Shown here: positions 53,645 through 62,628 of the stretch, piece after piece | How the letters are laid out: every line of letters begins with the position of its first letter | Numbering within the stretch: the stretch's first letter is position 1 | From: Parapedobacter sp042666505 | Lineage (GTDB): Bacteria > Bacteroidota > Bacteroidia > Sphingobacteriales > Sphingobacteriaceae | Assembly (NCBI RefSeq): GCF_042666505.1 | Contig: NZ_JBHTDN010000005.1 | Coordinates: 62,001-126,000 of the forward strand | DNA length: 64,000 nt | Direction: 5' to 3' | The notes under the pieces: model-generated | Told to the model about the DNA's origin: nothing | Database searches by the model: none | What the model saw: only the letters and a program-made list of their open reading frames with translations | Translations under genes and position numbers: made by a program

Positions 53645-55135
53645 TTGTCTGCACTCAGGAAATTTGCCACGCAAACTGCCATCTATGGGTTGAGCACCAT
53701 CATCGCTCGGCTCATCAACTTCGTGCTCACACCACTTTTCGTGCGTCAATTTCCCACCACGGTATACGGTGTCTTCACCCAGCTGTACGGTTGGGCTGCT
53801 ATGATCAATGCCGTCTTGGCATTTGGCATGGAAACCACCTTTTTCCGCTATTTGGAGAAGCATGAGGGAAATAAACAAAAGGTACTCAACAACAGCTTTG
53901 TCGTTACACTTTTTACGTCGGCCCTTTTCCTCATCACGGTATTCTTATTTTCAACCCCAATAGCCACTTGGCTCAACAACGGGCAACAGAATGATGATTA
54001 TACGAAATATGTTCGCTATTTTGCGATTATCCTCACCGCGGATGCCCTCGCCGTGATCCCCTTTGCACAACTCCGTGCGCAGGGCCGCCCCATCCGTTTC
54101 GGCACCCTGAAATTGATCAATGTATGCACGTTATTGCTCGTCAATCTGCTTTTCCTCTTTGGAATTCCCTGGCTATTACGGCACGTGCCCGCCTTATCTG
54201 GATATTTCACCTGGTACCGGCAGGAATGGCTTGGCTATGTGTTTATCGCCAATATCGTGGCCAGTGGCCTCACACTGCTGCTACTGACTCCCGAAATACG
54301 GACCATCCGTCTACGTGTGGAGCGCAAATTGCTCGTAGATATGCTATCATACAGTTTTCCAATTCTAGTAGCTAATATATCGTTTATCATCAATGAATAC
54401 TTGGATAAAATCGCGATACCGCTGCTATTGCCGGGTGAAAAGGGTAAAATGGACAACGGAATTTATGGCGCGGTGTCCAAAATAGCGGTATTCCTCAGCA
54501 TCGCCATCCAGGCGTTCCGCCTGGGTGCCGAACCTTTCTTTTTCAGCTATGCTAAAAACGAAAATGCCCGAAAGGTCTATGCGACAATCATGGATTACTT
54601 CATCATGGCCACGGTACTGGCCATGGTAGCTATCTCTGCAAACATCGAATGGCTCAAATATTTCATCGAAGGCAAAGACACAGAGCAGGCGCTCTACTGG
54701 TCCGGACTGCATATCGTGCCCATCCTACTGCTGGGATACGTGCTGCTCGGAATTTACATGAACTTATCGGTATGGTATAAACTGACCGACCAAACCCGCT
54801 TTGGCTTGTACATTTCCGGTATCGGAGCCGTTGTAACGCTGGTGCTGAACCTGATTTTCATCCCACGGTACAGCTACGAAGGTGCGGTGTGGGTAACGGT
54901 ACTCGCTTATGGAAGCATGGTAATTCTATCGTATGTTTGGGGGCAGCGCCACTATCCCATTCCGTACCGTGTTGGCAAAAACCTCACGTATATCGTAGTC
55001 GGAGTAGTCATATGCTGGCTGGTATTTACCGTATTTGATCGACACGTCATTATTGGCAACCTGCTTTTTTTGGCGTTTGCAGGGATAACCTTTTTTTTGG
55101 AGCGCAAAGCTTTATTTGCCCTCTTGAAAAAATAG
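53645..55135 (+). CDS. polysaccharide flippase (Wzx/MurJ-like)
   Basis: A 496-residue inner-membrane protein with about twelve to fourteen hydrophobic segments, of the MOP/polysaccharide-transporter type. The N-terminus KFATQTAIYGLSTIIARL is typical of Bacteroidota lipopolysaccharide flippases. Start is a TTG at 53645, the only start codon near the family N-terminus. It likely flips lipid-linked sugars across the inner membrane. It is not part of a visible polysaccharide cluster. Confidence 0.85.
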   Translation: MSALRKFATQTAIYGLSTIIARLINFVLTPLFVRQFPTTVYGVFTQLYGWAAMINAVLAFGMETTFFRYLEKHEGNKQKVLNNSFVVTLFTSALFLITVFLFSTPIATWLNNGQQNDDYTKYVRYFAIILTADALAVIPFAQLRAQGRPIRFGTLKLINVCTLLLVNLLFLFGIPWLLRHVPALSGYFTWYRQEWLGYVFIANIVASGLTLLLLTPEIRTIRLRVERKLLVDMLSYSFPILVANISFIINEYLDKIAIPLLLPGEKGKMDNGIYGAVSKIAVFLSIAIQAFRLGAEPFFFSYAKNENARKVYATIMDYFIMATVLAMVAISANIEWLKYFIEGKDTEQALYWSGLHIVPILLLGYVLLGIYMNLSVWYKLTDQTRFGLYISGIGAVVTLVLNLIFIPRYSYEGAVWVTVLAYGSMVILSYVWGQRHYPIPYRVGKNLTYIVVGVVICWLVFTVFDRHVIIGNLLFLAFAGITFFLERKALFALLKK

Positions 55136-55136
55136 C

Positions 55137-56132
55137 CTAAGCTACCTCCAATTCAAACTGCTCGTTGATCTCGTCAAGAACGGCATGGATGTCGGCAATA
55201 TCGCCGAGGGAAACCAGTTTCATGCGGTATTCCTTGAAATGGGAAATACCTTTAAAATAATTTGCGTAGTGGCGCCGCATTTCAAAAATGCCGGTTTTTT
55301 CGCCCTTCCATTCTACGGATTTTTCCAAATGTGTGCGACATACAGCTACCCGCTCGGCAATTGATGGGCCGGGCAGGTACTCGCCGGTACGGAAAAAGTG
55401 CTTGATCTCGCGGAATATCCACGGATATCCGATAGAAGCACGGCCAATCATGATGCCATCCACCTCGTACTCCATACGCCATGCAGCGGCTTTTTCCACA
55501 CTGTCCACGTCCCCGTTGCCAAATATCGGAATGCGGATACGGGGGTTCCGTTTCACCTCGCGGATAAGGTGCCAGTCGGCCTGTCCTTTATACATTTGTG
55601 AACGCGTACGGCCATGTATACTCAACGCCTGGATACCCACGTCCTGGAGACGTTCGGCCACTTCGTATACGTTTTTGGTGTTGTCATCCCAGCCCAGTCG
55701 TGTTTTCACGGTCACGGGCAAATGGGTAGCTTCGACAACGGCCTTGGTCATGGCCGTCATCTTATCGATGTCCTGCAATAAACTCGCCCCGGCACCCCGA
55801 CAAGCCACATTTTTTACCGGACAACCGTAATTGATATCAATGAGGTCAGGATTTACCTGACTGGCAATTTCGGTCGCCTCCCTCATGGTGCCGATGTCAC
55901 TTCCGAAAATCTGGATGCCGATGGGTCGCTCGTATTCAAATATATCCAGTTTTTGGCGGCTCTTGGCGGCATCGCGAATAAGTCCTTCAGAGGAAATAAA
56001 CTCGGTATACATCATATCCACTCCGTTTTGCTTACATACAAAACGGAAAGGCGGATCGCTTACATCCTCCATGGGTGCAAGGAGTAGTGGGAATTCACCC
56101 AGATCAATTTTACTTCCGATTTTAACAGACAT
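55137..56132 (-). CDS. dusB: tRNA-dihydrouridine synthase
   Basis: A 331-residue FMN-dependent TIM-barrel enzyme reducing uridines in tRNA. PLLLAPMEDVSDPPFR, INYGCPVKNVACRGAGASLL (with the catalytic Cys), KTRLGWDD and ALSIHGRTRSQMY are all present. ATG at 56132 is chosen over a TTG at 56150. It follows trpC by 45 bases on the same strand and may be transcribed with it. Confidence 0.95.
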   Translation of the reverse strand: MSVKIGSKIDLGEFPLLLAPMEDVSDPPFRFVCKQNGVDMMYTEFISSEGLIRDAAKSRQKLDIFEYERPIGIQIFGSDIGTMREATEIASQVNPDLIDINYGCPVKNVACRGAGASLLQDIDKMTAMTKAVVEATHLPVTVKTRLGWDDNTKNVYEVAERLQDVGIQALSIHGRTRSQMYKGQADWHLIREVKRNPRIRIPIFGNGDVDSVEKAAAWRMEYEVDGIMIGRASIGYPWIFREIKHFFRTGEYLPGPSIAERVAVCRTHLEKSVEWKGEKTGIFEMRRHYANYFKGISHFKEYRMKLVSLGDIADIHAVLDEINEQFELEVA

Positions 56133-56177
56133 TCCAGTTACCAGCGGCAAAAATACGGAAAATTTTTTATCGCCTTA

Positions 56178-56960
56178 TTACAATGCCTTTACGAACTCGC
56201 TAATCGCCTGTACCGGGTCGTCGGTCTTCATAAAATTCTCGCCAATGAGGAACCCCTGGAAACCTGCTTCGCGCAACTGACGGATTGTTGCCGGATTGCT
56301 GATCCCACTCTCCGACACCTTGATGAACCGGTTGGGAATCAGGTCCACCAGCTCCAACGAGTGATCGAGCGATACCGAAAAATCCTTCAGGTTACGATTG
56401 TTTACACCGATTGCGTCGACACTGTCGGTGATACTGCGCTCCAGTTCCTCCCGATTGTGTACTTCCAGCAGCACATGCAAGCCCAGCGACTGCGCAAACG
56501 CCGACAACACCTGCACCTCCTTAGGATCGAGCACGGCTGCAATCAGCAGGATAATGTCCGCCCCGTACGCCTTGGCTTCAACGATTTGATACTCGTCCAC
56601 AATAAACTCCTTGCGAAGCAACGGAAGCTGCAATGCCGCGCGGGCCTCGGTCAGATCCGCCAGGTTGCCCTTAAAAAATTCGGAATCTGTCAATACGGAA
56701 ACTGCTGAAACGCCCGCCGCTTGGTAACCTTTTACTACCTCAGCCACCGGCGAATGGGCATTGATGATGCCTTTGGAGGGAGAAGCCCGCTTAAATTCCG
56801 AAATGATACCGTTTCGTTCCGGATGACGTATCGAGTCATGCAACGAATAACACGATCTTCCAAACAAGGGCATCGCTTCCAAATCGGCAATTACCGAAAC
56901 AGCCTTTGCCTGTTCAACTTCCTGTTTCTTTTTGTCGATGATTTTATCCAGAATGGTCAT
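56178..56960 (-). CDS. trpC: indole-3-glycerol-phosphate synthase
   Basis: A 260-residue (beta/alpha)8 enzyme of tryptophan synthesis. EFKRASPSKGII (catalytic Lys region), VLTDSEFFKG, LRKEFIVDEYQI, VNNRNLKDF and SESGISNPATI are diagnostic. It lies 24 bases after trpG in the attenuator-controlled trpE-trpG-trpC cluster; trpD, F, B and A are not in the window. Confidence 0.97.
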   Translation of the reverse strand: MTILDKIIDKKKQEVEQAKAVSVIADLEAMPLFGRSCYSLHDSIRHPERNGIISEFKRASPSKGIINAHSPVAEVVKGYQAAGVSAVSVLTDSEFFKGNLADLTEARAALQLPLLRKEFIVDEYQIVEAKAYGADIILLIAAVLDPKEVQVLSAFAQSLGLHVLLEVHNREELERSITDSVDAIGVNNRNLKDFSVSLDHSLELVDLIPNRFIKVSESGISNPATIRQLREAGFQGFLIGENFMKTDDPVQAISEFVKAL

Positions 56961-56984
56961 TTTCGTTCTTAGGTGTTTGAATCG

Positions 56985-57629
56985 CTAAGCGGAATACAGT
57001 GTATGTGGGTTGGTCTGGCTCGTATCATTTTGATGAGGCACGGTGTCCAGCCAGTTGGCGATCATCTCTTTTCCGTGTACGGTGAGCACCGATTCGGGAT
57101 GGAACTGCAGCCCTTTTACATCCAGGGTTTTATGAGACAGAGCCATGATAACTCCGTATTCGTCCTCTGCGGTGATGGACAGCGAGTCCGGAAACCCCTC
57201 GCGCGAAACCGCCCAGGAATGGTATCGACCCACAGAAAAAGACGGCGGCAATCCATTGAAGATCGGCTCTTCTGGAGCGGTTACGCGAATGGGTGTTGCC
57301 GTGCCGTGCACAGGCCTGGCCAGATTATAAAGCGTCCCTCCGTATACCTCAGCAATGGCTTGCTGGCCCAAACAGATCCCTAGAATACTCTTGGAGCTGC
57401 CATACGTGCGGATGACGTCCAATAGCAGCCCCGCCTCTTCCGGAATACCCGGTCCCGGCGACAGGAGGATCTTGTCAAAAGCGGCGACGTCGGCCAGCGC
57501 AAACTTGTCATTGCGCCATACCGTGGCGTCGTGTCCACACTCATGCAAAAGATGCACCAAATTAAACGTAAAGGAATCGTAATTGTCGATCACCAAAATG
57601 GCAGGTGATGGTTTTTGCAAACTGCTCAT
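56985..57629 (-). CDS. trpG: anthranilate synthase component II (glutamine amidotransferase)
   Basis: A 214-residue class I glutamine amidotransferase supplying ammonia for anthranilate. IDNYDSFTFNLVHLL, LSPGPGIPEEAG, GICLGQQAIAE (nucleophile Cys) and GLQFHPESVL (His-Glu) are intact. It follows trpE by 7 bases. In some bacteria it also serves folate synthesis. Confidence 0.96.
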   Translation of the reverse strand: MSSLQKPSPAILVIDNYDSFTFNLVHLLHECGHDATVWRNDKFALADVAAFDKILLSPGPGIPEEAGLLLDVIRTYGSSKSILGICLGQQAIAEVYGGTLYNLARPVHGTATPIRVTAPEEPIFNGLPPSFSVGRYHSWAVSREGFPDSLSITAEDEYGVIMALSHKTLDVKGLQFHPESVLTVHGKEMIANWLDTVPHQNDTSQTNPHTLYSA

Positions 57630-57636
57630 GTTACTA

Positions 57637-59046
57637 TTAAATATCTTGTGCCAACTCCAATGCTTTGCGCAATGCGGCGATTTTGTTATTTACTTCCTGG
57701 CGTTCCTTTTCAGGATCCGAGTCCGATACAATACCCGCTCCGGCTTGATAATGCAGGGTGTTGTGGCGGCTCAGAAACGATCGTATCATAATGGCGTGAT
57801 TAAAGTCTCCGTTGAAGCCCATATAACCGATAGCTCCACTATAAAAACTCCGTTGTTGGTTTTCATACCGATCAATCAGTTGCATGGCCATATGTTTGGG
57901 CGCGCCGCTAAGCGTACCCGCGGGGAACGTATCGCCCACCACATCAAATGAATTGACCCCATCTTTCAACGTCCCGCATACTTTGGACACCAGGTGGATA
58001 ATGTGCGAATAATACTGCGCTTCTTTATACGATTTAACGTGCACGCGCTCGCAATGCCGACTTAGATCGTTCCGTGCCAGATCCACCAGCATAACGTGTT
58101 CAGCATTTTCCTTCGGATCTTCCTTTAATGCCTCAGCTATTTTTTCATCCTGTTCCTGATTTCCGCTCCGCTTGAATGTACCTGCAATCGGATAGATGGT
58201 CGCTTCCCGATTACGTATGGTCAATTGAGCCTCCGGCGATGAACCAAACAATTTGAAATCACCGTAGTCAAAATAAAACAGGTAGGGAGAGGGGTTGACA
58301 GACCTCAGGGTGCGGTATACGTTGAACTCGTCGCCCAAAAACGGACGGGAGAAACTCCGGGATGGCACAATCTGGAAGACATCGCCCCGGAAAATATGGC
58401 TTTTCATTTTCACGACCAACGACTCAAAACCTTCGTCCGTCATATTGGAGGTCTCCGCTCCATTGAGAGAAAAGCTGTACTCAGGAAAATTCTTGTTTTG
58501 AATAAGGTATTGCATTTTTTCCAATCCGGATGGGCGTACTTCATTTTCGAGTTGGTGTTCAAAAATGTAGAGCTGATTGCGGAAATGGTCAATCGCAATC
58601 ACATACCGATATACATGGTATTGCAAATGGGGAATATCCCGGTTTGGGTCGGGCGGACTTACCAGCTCGATGTCCTCAAAATGAGAAACCGTATCAAAAG
58701 TGAAAAATCCGAAAAGTCCGTTGGAAATAAACCTGAAATCCAAATCATCCGCTTCCTGAAACGCGTTCCTGAACCGAGATACTTCTTCCCGAAGGTTGAT
58801 GCCTAGCGCCGGTTTTTGTTCGGGCTTACACTGGGGATACTGTATTTCCAGAACGTGACGATCCAACCGGATGCCGGCTATCGGCTCGCAGCAAATATAA
58901 CTCATGTTGTTTTCGCGGCTGTGGTAGTCCGAACTCTCCAATAGCAGGCTGTTCGGGAATACATCGCGAAGCCGGAGATAAGTACTTACCGGCGTGGTTG
59001 TATCAGCCAGCAACTGTTTGTACGTAGTTTTAAATCGATATGTCAT
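57637..59046 (-). CDS. trpE: anthranilate synthase component I
   Basis: A 469-residue chorismate-utilising enzyme making anthranilate. The N-terminal LLES motif (around residue 34) is the tryptophan feedback site; the C-terminal half has FGSSPE, IAGTFKRSG, the block LVDLARNDLSR and GTLSGAPKHMAM. Its expression is preceded by a leader peptide and attenuator (59065-59189). It starts the operon with trpG and trpC. Confidence 0.97.
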   Translation of the reverse strand: MTYRFKTTYKQLLADTTTPVSTYLRLRDVFPNSLLLESSDYHSRENNMSYICCEPIAGIRLDRHVLEIQYPQCKPEQKPALGINLREEVSRFRNAFQEADDLDFRFISNGLFGFFTFDTVSHFEDIELVSPPDPNRDIPHLQYHVYRYVIAIDHFRNQLYIFEHQLENEVRPSGLEKMQYLIQNKNFPEYSFSLNGAETSNMTDEGFESLVVKMKSHIFRGDVFQIVPSRSFSRPFLGDEFNVYRTLRSVNPSPYLFYFDYGDFKLFGSSPEAQLTIRNREATIYPIAGTFKRSGNQEQDEKIAEALKEDPKENAEHVMLVDLARNDLSRHCERVHVKSYKEAQYYSHIIHLVSKVCGTLKDGVNSFDVVGDTFPAGTLSGAPKHMAMQLIDRYENQQRSFYSGAIGYMGFNGDFNHAIMIRSFLSRHNTLHYQAGAGIVSDSDPEKERQEVNNKIAALRKALELAQDI

Positions 59047-59064
59047 ATCTCAATCTATAGTAAC

Positions 59065-59099
59065 AAAAAAAACCCGACGGATTTTTAGAAACGTCGGGC
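59065..59099 (-). terminator. trp attenuator terminator (regions 3:4)
   Basis: Read on the minus strand, CCCGACG (59098-59092) pairs with CGTCGGG (59079-59073), loop of 12 bases, then eight T (59072-59065). It stops 18 bases before the trpE start. The upstream strand of this hairpin is also the partner of the antiterminator in the leader. Confidence 0.88.
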
Positions 59100-59123
59100 T
59101 AAATATTCCAAAGCCTTGGTTGA

Positions 59124-59189
59124 TTAGGAATATGTACTTGTTCCTACTGGCCCGACGTTATCCGCTTCGAGCCACCACCATGATACCAT
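59124..59189 (-). CDS. trpL: trp leader peptide with three consecutive Trp codons
   Basis: On the minus strand a short frame reads MVSWWWLEADNVGPV... and ends at TAA (59126-59124). The three TGG codons are at 59180-59172. Upstream in-frame ATGs at 59204 and 59210 would lengthen it to 26 or 28 residues, but they lie almost at the predicted transcription start, so 21 residues is favoured. Its codons overlap both region 1 (TGGCTCG, 59174-59168) and region 2 (AACGTCGGGC, 59159-59150) of the attenuator. Confidence 0.85.
   Translation of the reverse strand: MVSWWWLEADNVGPVGTSTYS
59148..59174 (-). promoter_or_regulatory. trp attenuator regions 1 and 2
   Basis: Region 1, TGGCTCG (59174-59168), pairs with CGGGCCA (59154-59148) with one G-U pair; region 2, AACGTCGGGC (59159-59150), is the perfect complement of region 3, GCCCGACGTT (59099-59090). 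These pairings are mutually exclusive, giving the 1:2 + 3:4 (stop) or 2:3 (read-through) switch of classical Trp attenuation. Confidence 0.85.
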
Positions 59190-59216
59190 GTGGAACGTAT
59201 TCATCAACATACAAGG

Positions 59217-59246
59217 CAAAAATATAAAAAATATTGGGCAAACAAA
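59217..59246 (-). promoter_or_regulatory. promoter of the trp operon
   Basis: On the minus strand TTTG (59246-59243), an 18-base spacer and TATTTTTG (59224-59217). Transcription should start at about 59210, just upstream of the leader peptide. It sits in the 60-base gap behind the aldo/keto reductase stop. Confidence 0.75.
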
Positions 59247-59270
59247 TTTTTGGGCAAAAAATAATCCGGC

Positions 59271-60266
59271 CTATTTGATCACTTCCAGCTTATCCAATTC
59301 GGTGGAAATGAACGTTATTTCTTCGGTGCTCAGGCGAGCATCGGCCGCCTTGGCATTCTGGATGGCCTGCTCGGCATTTCGGGCACCGACGAGCGCGATG
59401 GTAATTCCGGGTTGTTCCAAGGTCCATAACAGGACCAGTTGCCCCATGGAAATCCCTTTCTCGTCTGCAACCGGCTTAATCGTTTCCAGAAAGGCGTTTG
59501 TCCGCCGCAGGTTTTCCTCGCTGAAAAAATATAGCCCTGCACGGTGATCTCCTTCGCTGAAAACATGCCCGGGCTTCATCTTTCCGATAAGCAAACCCCG
59601 CTCCATGGGGCTGTACGCCAAGATCGATTTCTGCTGGTCGAGACAATAGGGAACTACTTCTTTCTCGATACCGCGCTTGACCATGCTGTAAGGCACCTGA
59701 TTGGATATAATATCCACGTACTTCGATGCTTCCATCAGCTGGTCGACGTCGTAATTGCACACACCTGCATAACGGACTTTACCTTGTTCAATCAGCTGGG
59801 CCACAGCTTCCATGGTTTCCTGTATTGGCGTGGTAACATCCGGCCAATGGATCTGATACAGGTCGATGTAATCGGTCCGCAGTCGACGGAGACTGTCTTC
59901 GCATTCTTTGATGACGCTTTCCTTACCCGCATATTTATAAATATCGATATCCTTACCGGAGTTATCCTTGCTATGAGAAGCAAGCGTCCCCTTCGCCAGA
60001 TCCCAACGCATTCCGTACTTGGTTAAGAGATATACCTTGTCGCGTGGAATGCCTTTGATGGCTTCTCCGACGATTTCTTCGCTGGTACCCTGCCCATAAA
60101 CAGGAGCGGTATCAATGGCATTTACCCCTAAATCGTAAGAAGCCCGGATCGCCTCCACAGCGCCTTTACGCTCCGTGCCACCCCACATCCAACCGCCAGC
60201 AGCCCACGCACCGAACGTAATGACCGATAAATCCAGCTCGGTTCCAATCAATGTTCTGTATCGCAT
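59271..60266 (-). CDS. aldo/keto reductase
   Basis: A 331-residue NADPH-dependent oxidoreductase of the AKR superfamily. Tetrad residues are visible in NAIDTAPVYGQGTSEEI (D, Y), LLTKYG (K) and YQIHWPD (H). The substrate is an unknown carbonyl. ATG at 60266 is chosen because the family starts there; the frame extends to 60431 without similarity. It lies upstream of trp with its own promoter region, so is probably not regulated with trp. Confidence 0.93.
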   Translation of the reverse strand: MRYRTLIGTELDLSVITFGAWAAGGWMWGGTERKGAVEAIRASYDLGVNAIDTAPVYGQGTSEEIVGEAIKGIPRDKVYLLTKYGMRWDLAKGTLASHSKDNSGKDIDIYKYAGKESVIKECEDSLRRLRTDYIDLYQIHWPDVTTPIQETMEAVAQLIEQGKVRYAGVCNYDVDQLMEASKYVDIISNQVPYSMVKRGIEKEVVPYCLDQQKSILAYSPMERGLLIGKMKPGHVFSEGDHRAGLYFFSEENLRRTNAFLETIKPVADEKGISMGQLVLLWTLEQPGITIALVGARNAEQAIQNAKAADARLSTEEITFISTELDKLEVIK

Positions 60267-60495
60267 AGTTTGTAATTTACTAATAAATCGTGCGTATACC
60301 AATAAGCATCGCATTTGCAAATTAACACATCTGCACGAACAACGGCAATAATAAAAACGAGAGCCGATAACCGAAAATGTTTCAGGATTGTTACGTAAAT
60401 AACGCATAAATCCATTTATTTTGCCAACCAAATTGATTTGTTATTTTCGGATGAAACCTCGCGAAACCAGAGGCGAATGATGAAATCCAAGTTCC

Positions 60496-61296
60496 ATGAA
60501 GCCCATACGGCTAAAAAAATTTTTTCGGATGAAAGCTAGCATAGTATTACTTTTTATCGTCAGTTCGTTTGCCCTGCGAGTGGAGGGCCGTGATTTTTAC
60601 CAACTGAAAATCTATCACTTGAAAACTGAGCGGCAATCGGCTTTATTGGATGACTTCCTGGAGCACGCGTACCTTCCAGCGCTCCATCGGGCAGGCGTAT
60701 CAAAGGTGGGTGTATTCAAGCCGATTGCTAAGCCAGAAACGGATGGCGAACGATTAGTTTATGTATTTATTCCCTACTCGTCTTACGACCAATTCGCAGC
60801 AATGGATGACCGGTTGCAGCGGGATAAGTTATACCAACGTGCCGGAAAGGCCTACTTAAGCGCTTCTTATGACCAGCCTCCATATGAGCGGATTGAGACC
60901 ATTCTGTTGAATGCTTTCGCCGACAGCCCACACGTCCAGGCTCCCAACCTTACGTCCCCAAAGTCCGAGCGTGTTTACGAACTTAGAAGTTACGAAGGGC
61001 CTACCGAAGCCTATTACCGAAACAAAGTGGAGATGTTTAACAAGGGTGACGAAATCGGATTGTTCAAACGATTGGGATTCAATGCTGTGTTCTACGGAGA
61101 AGTTATTGCGGGCAGCCGCATGCCCAACCTCATGTATCTTACCACTTTCGAAAATAAACAGTCGCGGGATGAACATTGGGACGCCTTCGGCAAAGATGCA
61201 TACTGGAAGCAGCTTTCCGCCAGACCTGAATATCAAAACAACGTATCCCGCAATCAGCAGATTTTTTTGTACCCGACGGACTATTCAGATCTTTAA
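60496..61296 (+). CDS. exported NIPSNAP-family protein
   Basis: A 266-residue protein with two NIPSNAP-like ferredoxin-fold halves (FYQLKIYHLKTERQSALLDDFL and VYELRSYEGPTEAYYRNKVEMF). A signal peptide (IVLLFIVSSFALRVEG) suggests export. ATG at 60529 is an alternative start that gives a shorter signal region. The function of the family is unknown. Confidence 0.88.
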   Translation: MKPIRLKKFFRMKASIVLLFIVSSFALRVEGRDFYQLKIYHLKTERQSALLDDFLEHAYLPALHRAGVSKVGVFKPIAKPETDGERLVYVFIPYSSYDQFAAMDDRLQRDKLYQRAGKAYLSASYDQPPYERIETILLNAFADSPHVQAPNLTSPKSERVYELRSYEGPTEAYYRNKVEMFNKGDEIGLFKRLGFNAVFYGEVIAGSRMPNLMYLTTFENKQSRDEHWDAFGKDAYWKQLSARPEYQNNVSRNQQIFLYPTDYSDL

Positions 61297-61441
61297 CAAC
61301 TGTCGGTTTCATCCCGCTTTTTAGCGGTTTCATCCCTCGGACTACCCGATTTATCACGCGGCTGCTACCTTTGAATCAAATCAGGCGGGCTGTAACAAAT
61401 TGTGCAATCTGTTTGTCTTAAATGGGAATAGCTCGGACACG

Positions 61442-62536
61442 ATGAAAAAGGTGACGCAATTTTTTTGGTGGTGCAGCGGTGTACACCAAGCAACGTTGGC
61501 GAAATACCCTGCTGAACACAATAAATATGTAGGGATTGGAGCCACAATTTTCTTTACGGGGCTGTTCGCAGCCCTATCAGGAGGATATGCATTATATTTC
61601 GTTTTCAGCGGAACCGCGTTCTCGGTTATATATGCCCTCCTTTTCGGCCTACTTTGGGGTTTGGCCATCTTCAATATGGATCGTTACATTGTATCCAGCA
61701 TCCATAAAAATGCCTCCGGGTTCAGGCAATTCCTACAAGCCACACCTCGTATCCTGCTGGCTGTCCTCATCGGTATCGTGATCGCGCGTCCGCTGGAACT
61801 CAAGGTATTCGATAAAGAAATCCGCGAACAGCTGCGAACAACCTACCTTGACCGCCAACGATCTCATATCGATACGCTTAATAAAGCCTTCGAGAGCAAA
61901 TACGCAGTCGAACTAACCAGGGTGGCAGAATTGAAAACCGAACGGGACTCGCTGGAAGCATCCATCAAATCCGATCGCATCAAACTGAAAATGGAAGCCT
62001 TTGGCGAGAAAACCGTGGAAACGTCGGGCATTGTGGGATACGGACCTTATGCCAAACAACGCCAGGCCGAACTCGATAAACAAGAGCAATACCTCGACAC
62101 GCTCCGTAGCCGGATTGGGCAGCAGGAAGCCTTCATCCAACAACGTAAACAATTTGAGGGGCTGCTTGATGAACGGTTGCTTACCGGCGAACAACTTGAC
62201 AGTGCCGTAAACAAGGCAGGATTCGCCGATCGCAATGCGGCCCTTGGCAACCTGAAATACAATCCCGACGGTACACGAAACGAATCCAATTATTGGTCAA
62301 TTGCCTTCATCATGCTGCTCTTTATCTTCTTTGAATGCCTTCCGGTGTTCGTAAAACTGATGAGTGCCCGCGATGCATACGACATCGATAACCGCGATCG
62401 GCAATTGGTGGATATCCACCGCTCCGGCAGCGAACGCGACGCGGATATAGCGGTTATCGACGGCATATATAACGACCGCGTAAAAGCGGACATGGAACGG
62501 GAAAAATCCCGTATTTGGGAAAGCGAAGCGACCTGA
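61442..62536 (+). CDS. DUF4407 membrane protein
   Basis: A 364-residue protein with four membrane segments: two pairs around residues 30-80 and one near 105, plus one near 288-306 before a cytoplasmic tail. Between segments lies a long coiled coil (residues 130-265). The first residues VTQFFWWCSGVHQATLAKYPAEHNKYVGIG are diagnostic for DUF4407. Function unknown. Start is the ATG at 61442. Confidence 0.88.
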   Translation: MKKVTQFFWWCSGVHQATLAKYPAEHNKYVGIGATIFFTGLFAALSGGYALYFVFSGTAFSVIYALLFGLLWGLAIFNMDRYIVSSIHKNASGFRQFLQATPRILLAVLIGIVIARPLELKVFDKEIREQLRTTYLDRQRSHIDTLNKAFESKYAVELTRVAELKTERDSLEASIKSDRIKLKMEAFGEKTVETSGIVGYGPYAKQRQAELDKQEQYLDTLRSRIGQQEAFIQQRKQFEGLLDERLLTGEQLDSAVNKAGFADRNAALGNLKYNPDGTRNESNYWSIAFIMLLFIFFECLPVFVKLMSARDAYDIDNRDRQLVDIHRSGSERDADIAVIDGIYNDRVKADMEREKSRIWESEAT

Positions 62537-62628
62537 TCTCGGATTTCATCCCCTAACTTCCGCCGTTCATCCCATTTTGTTGTAACTCCATCAATCTATG
62601 CCGTTCTTCGCTGGAAAATCAAGCAATC

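Noticed and set aside
60451..60538. Two short upstream frames (MKPRETRGE and MKSKFHEAH...) and a repeated TTTTCGGATGAAA before the NIPSNAP gene
   Set aside because: The frames are short, overlap the gene start and lack supporting features; a 13-base repeat in about 100 bases can arise by chance.
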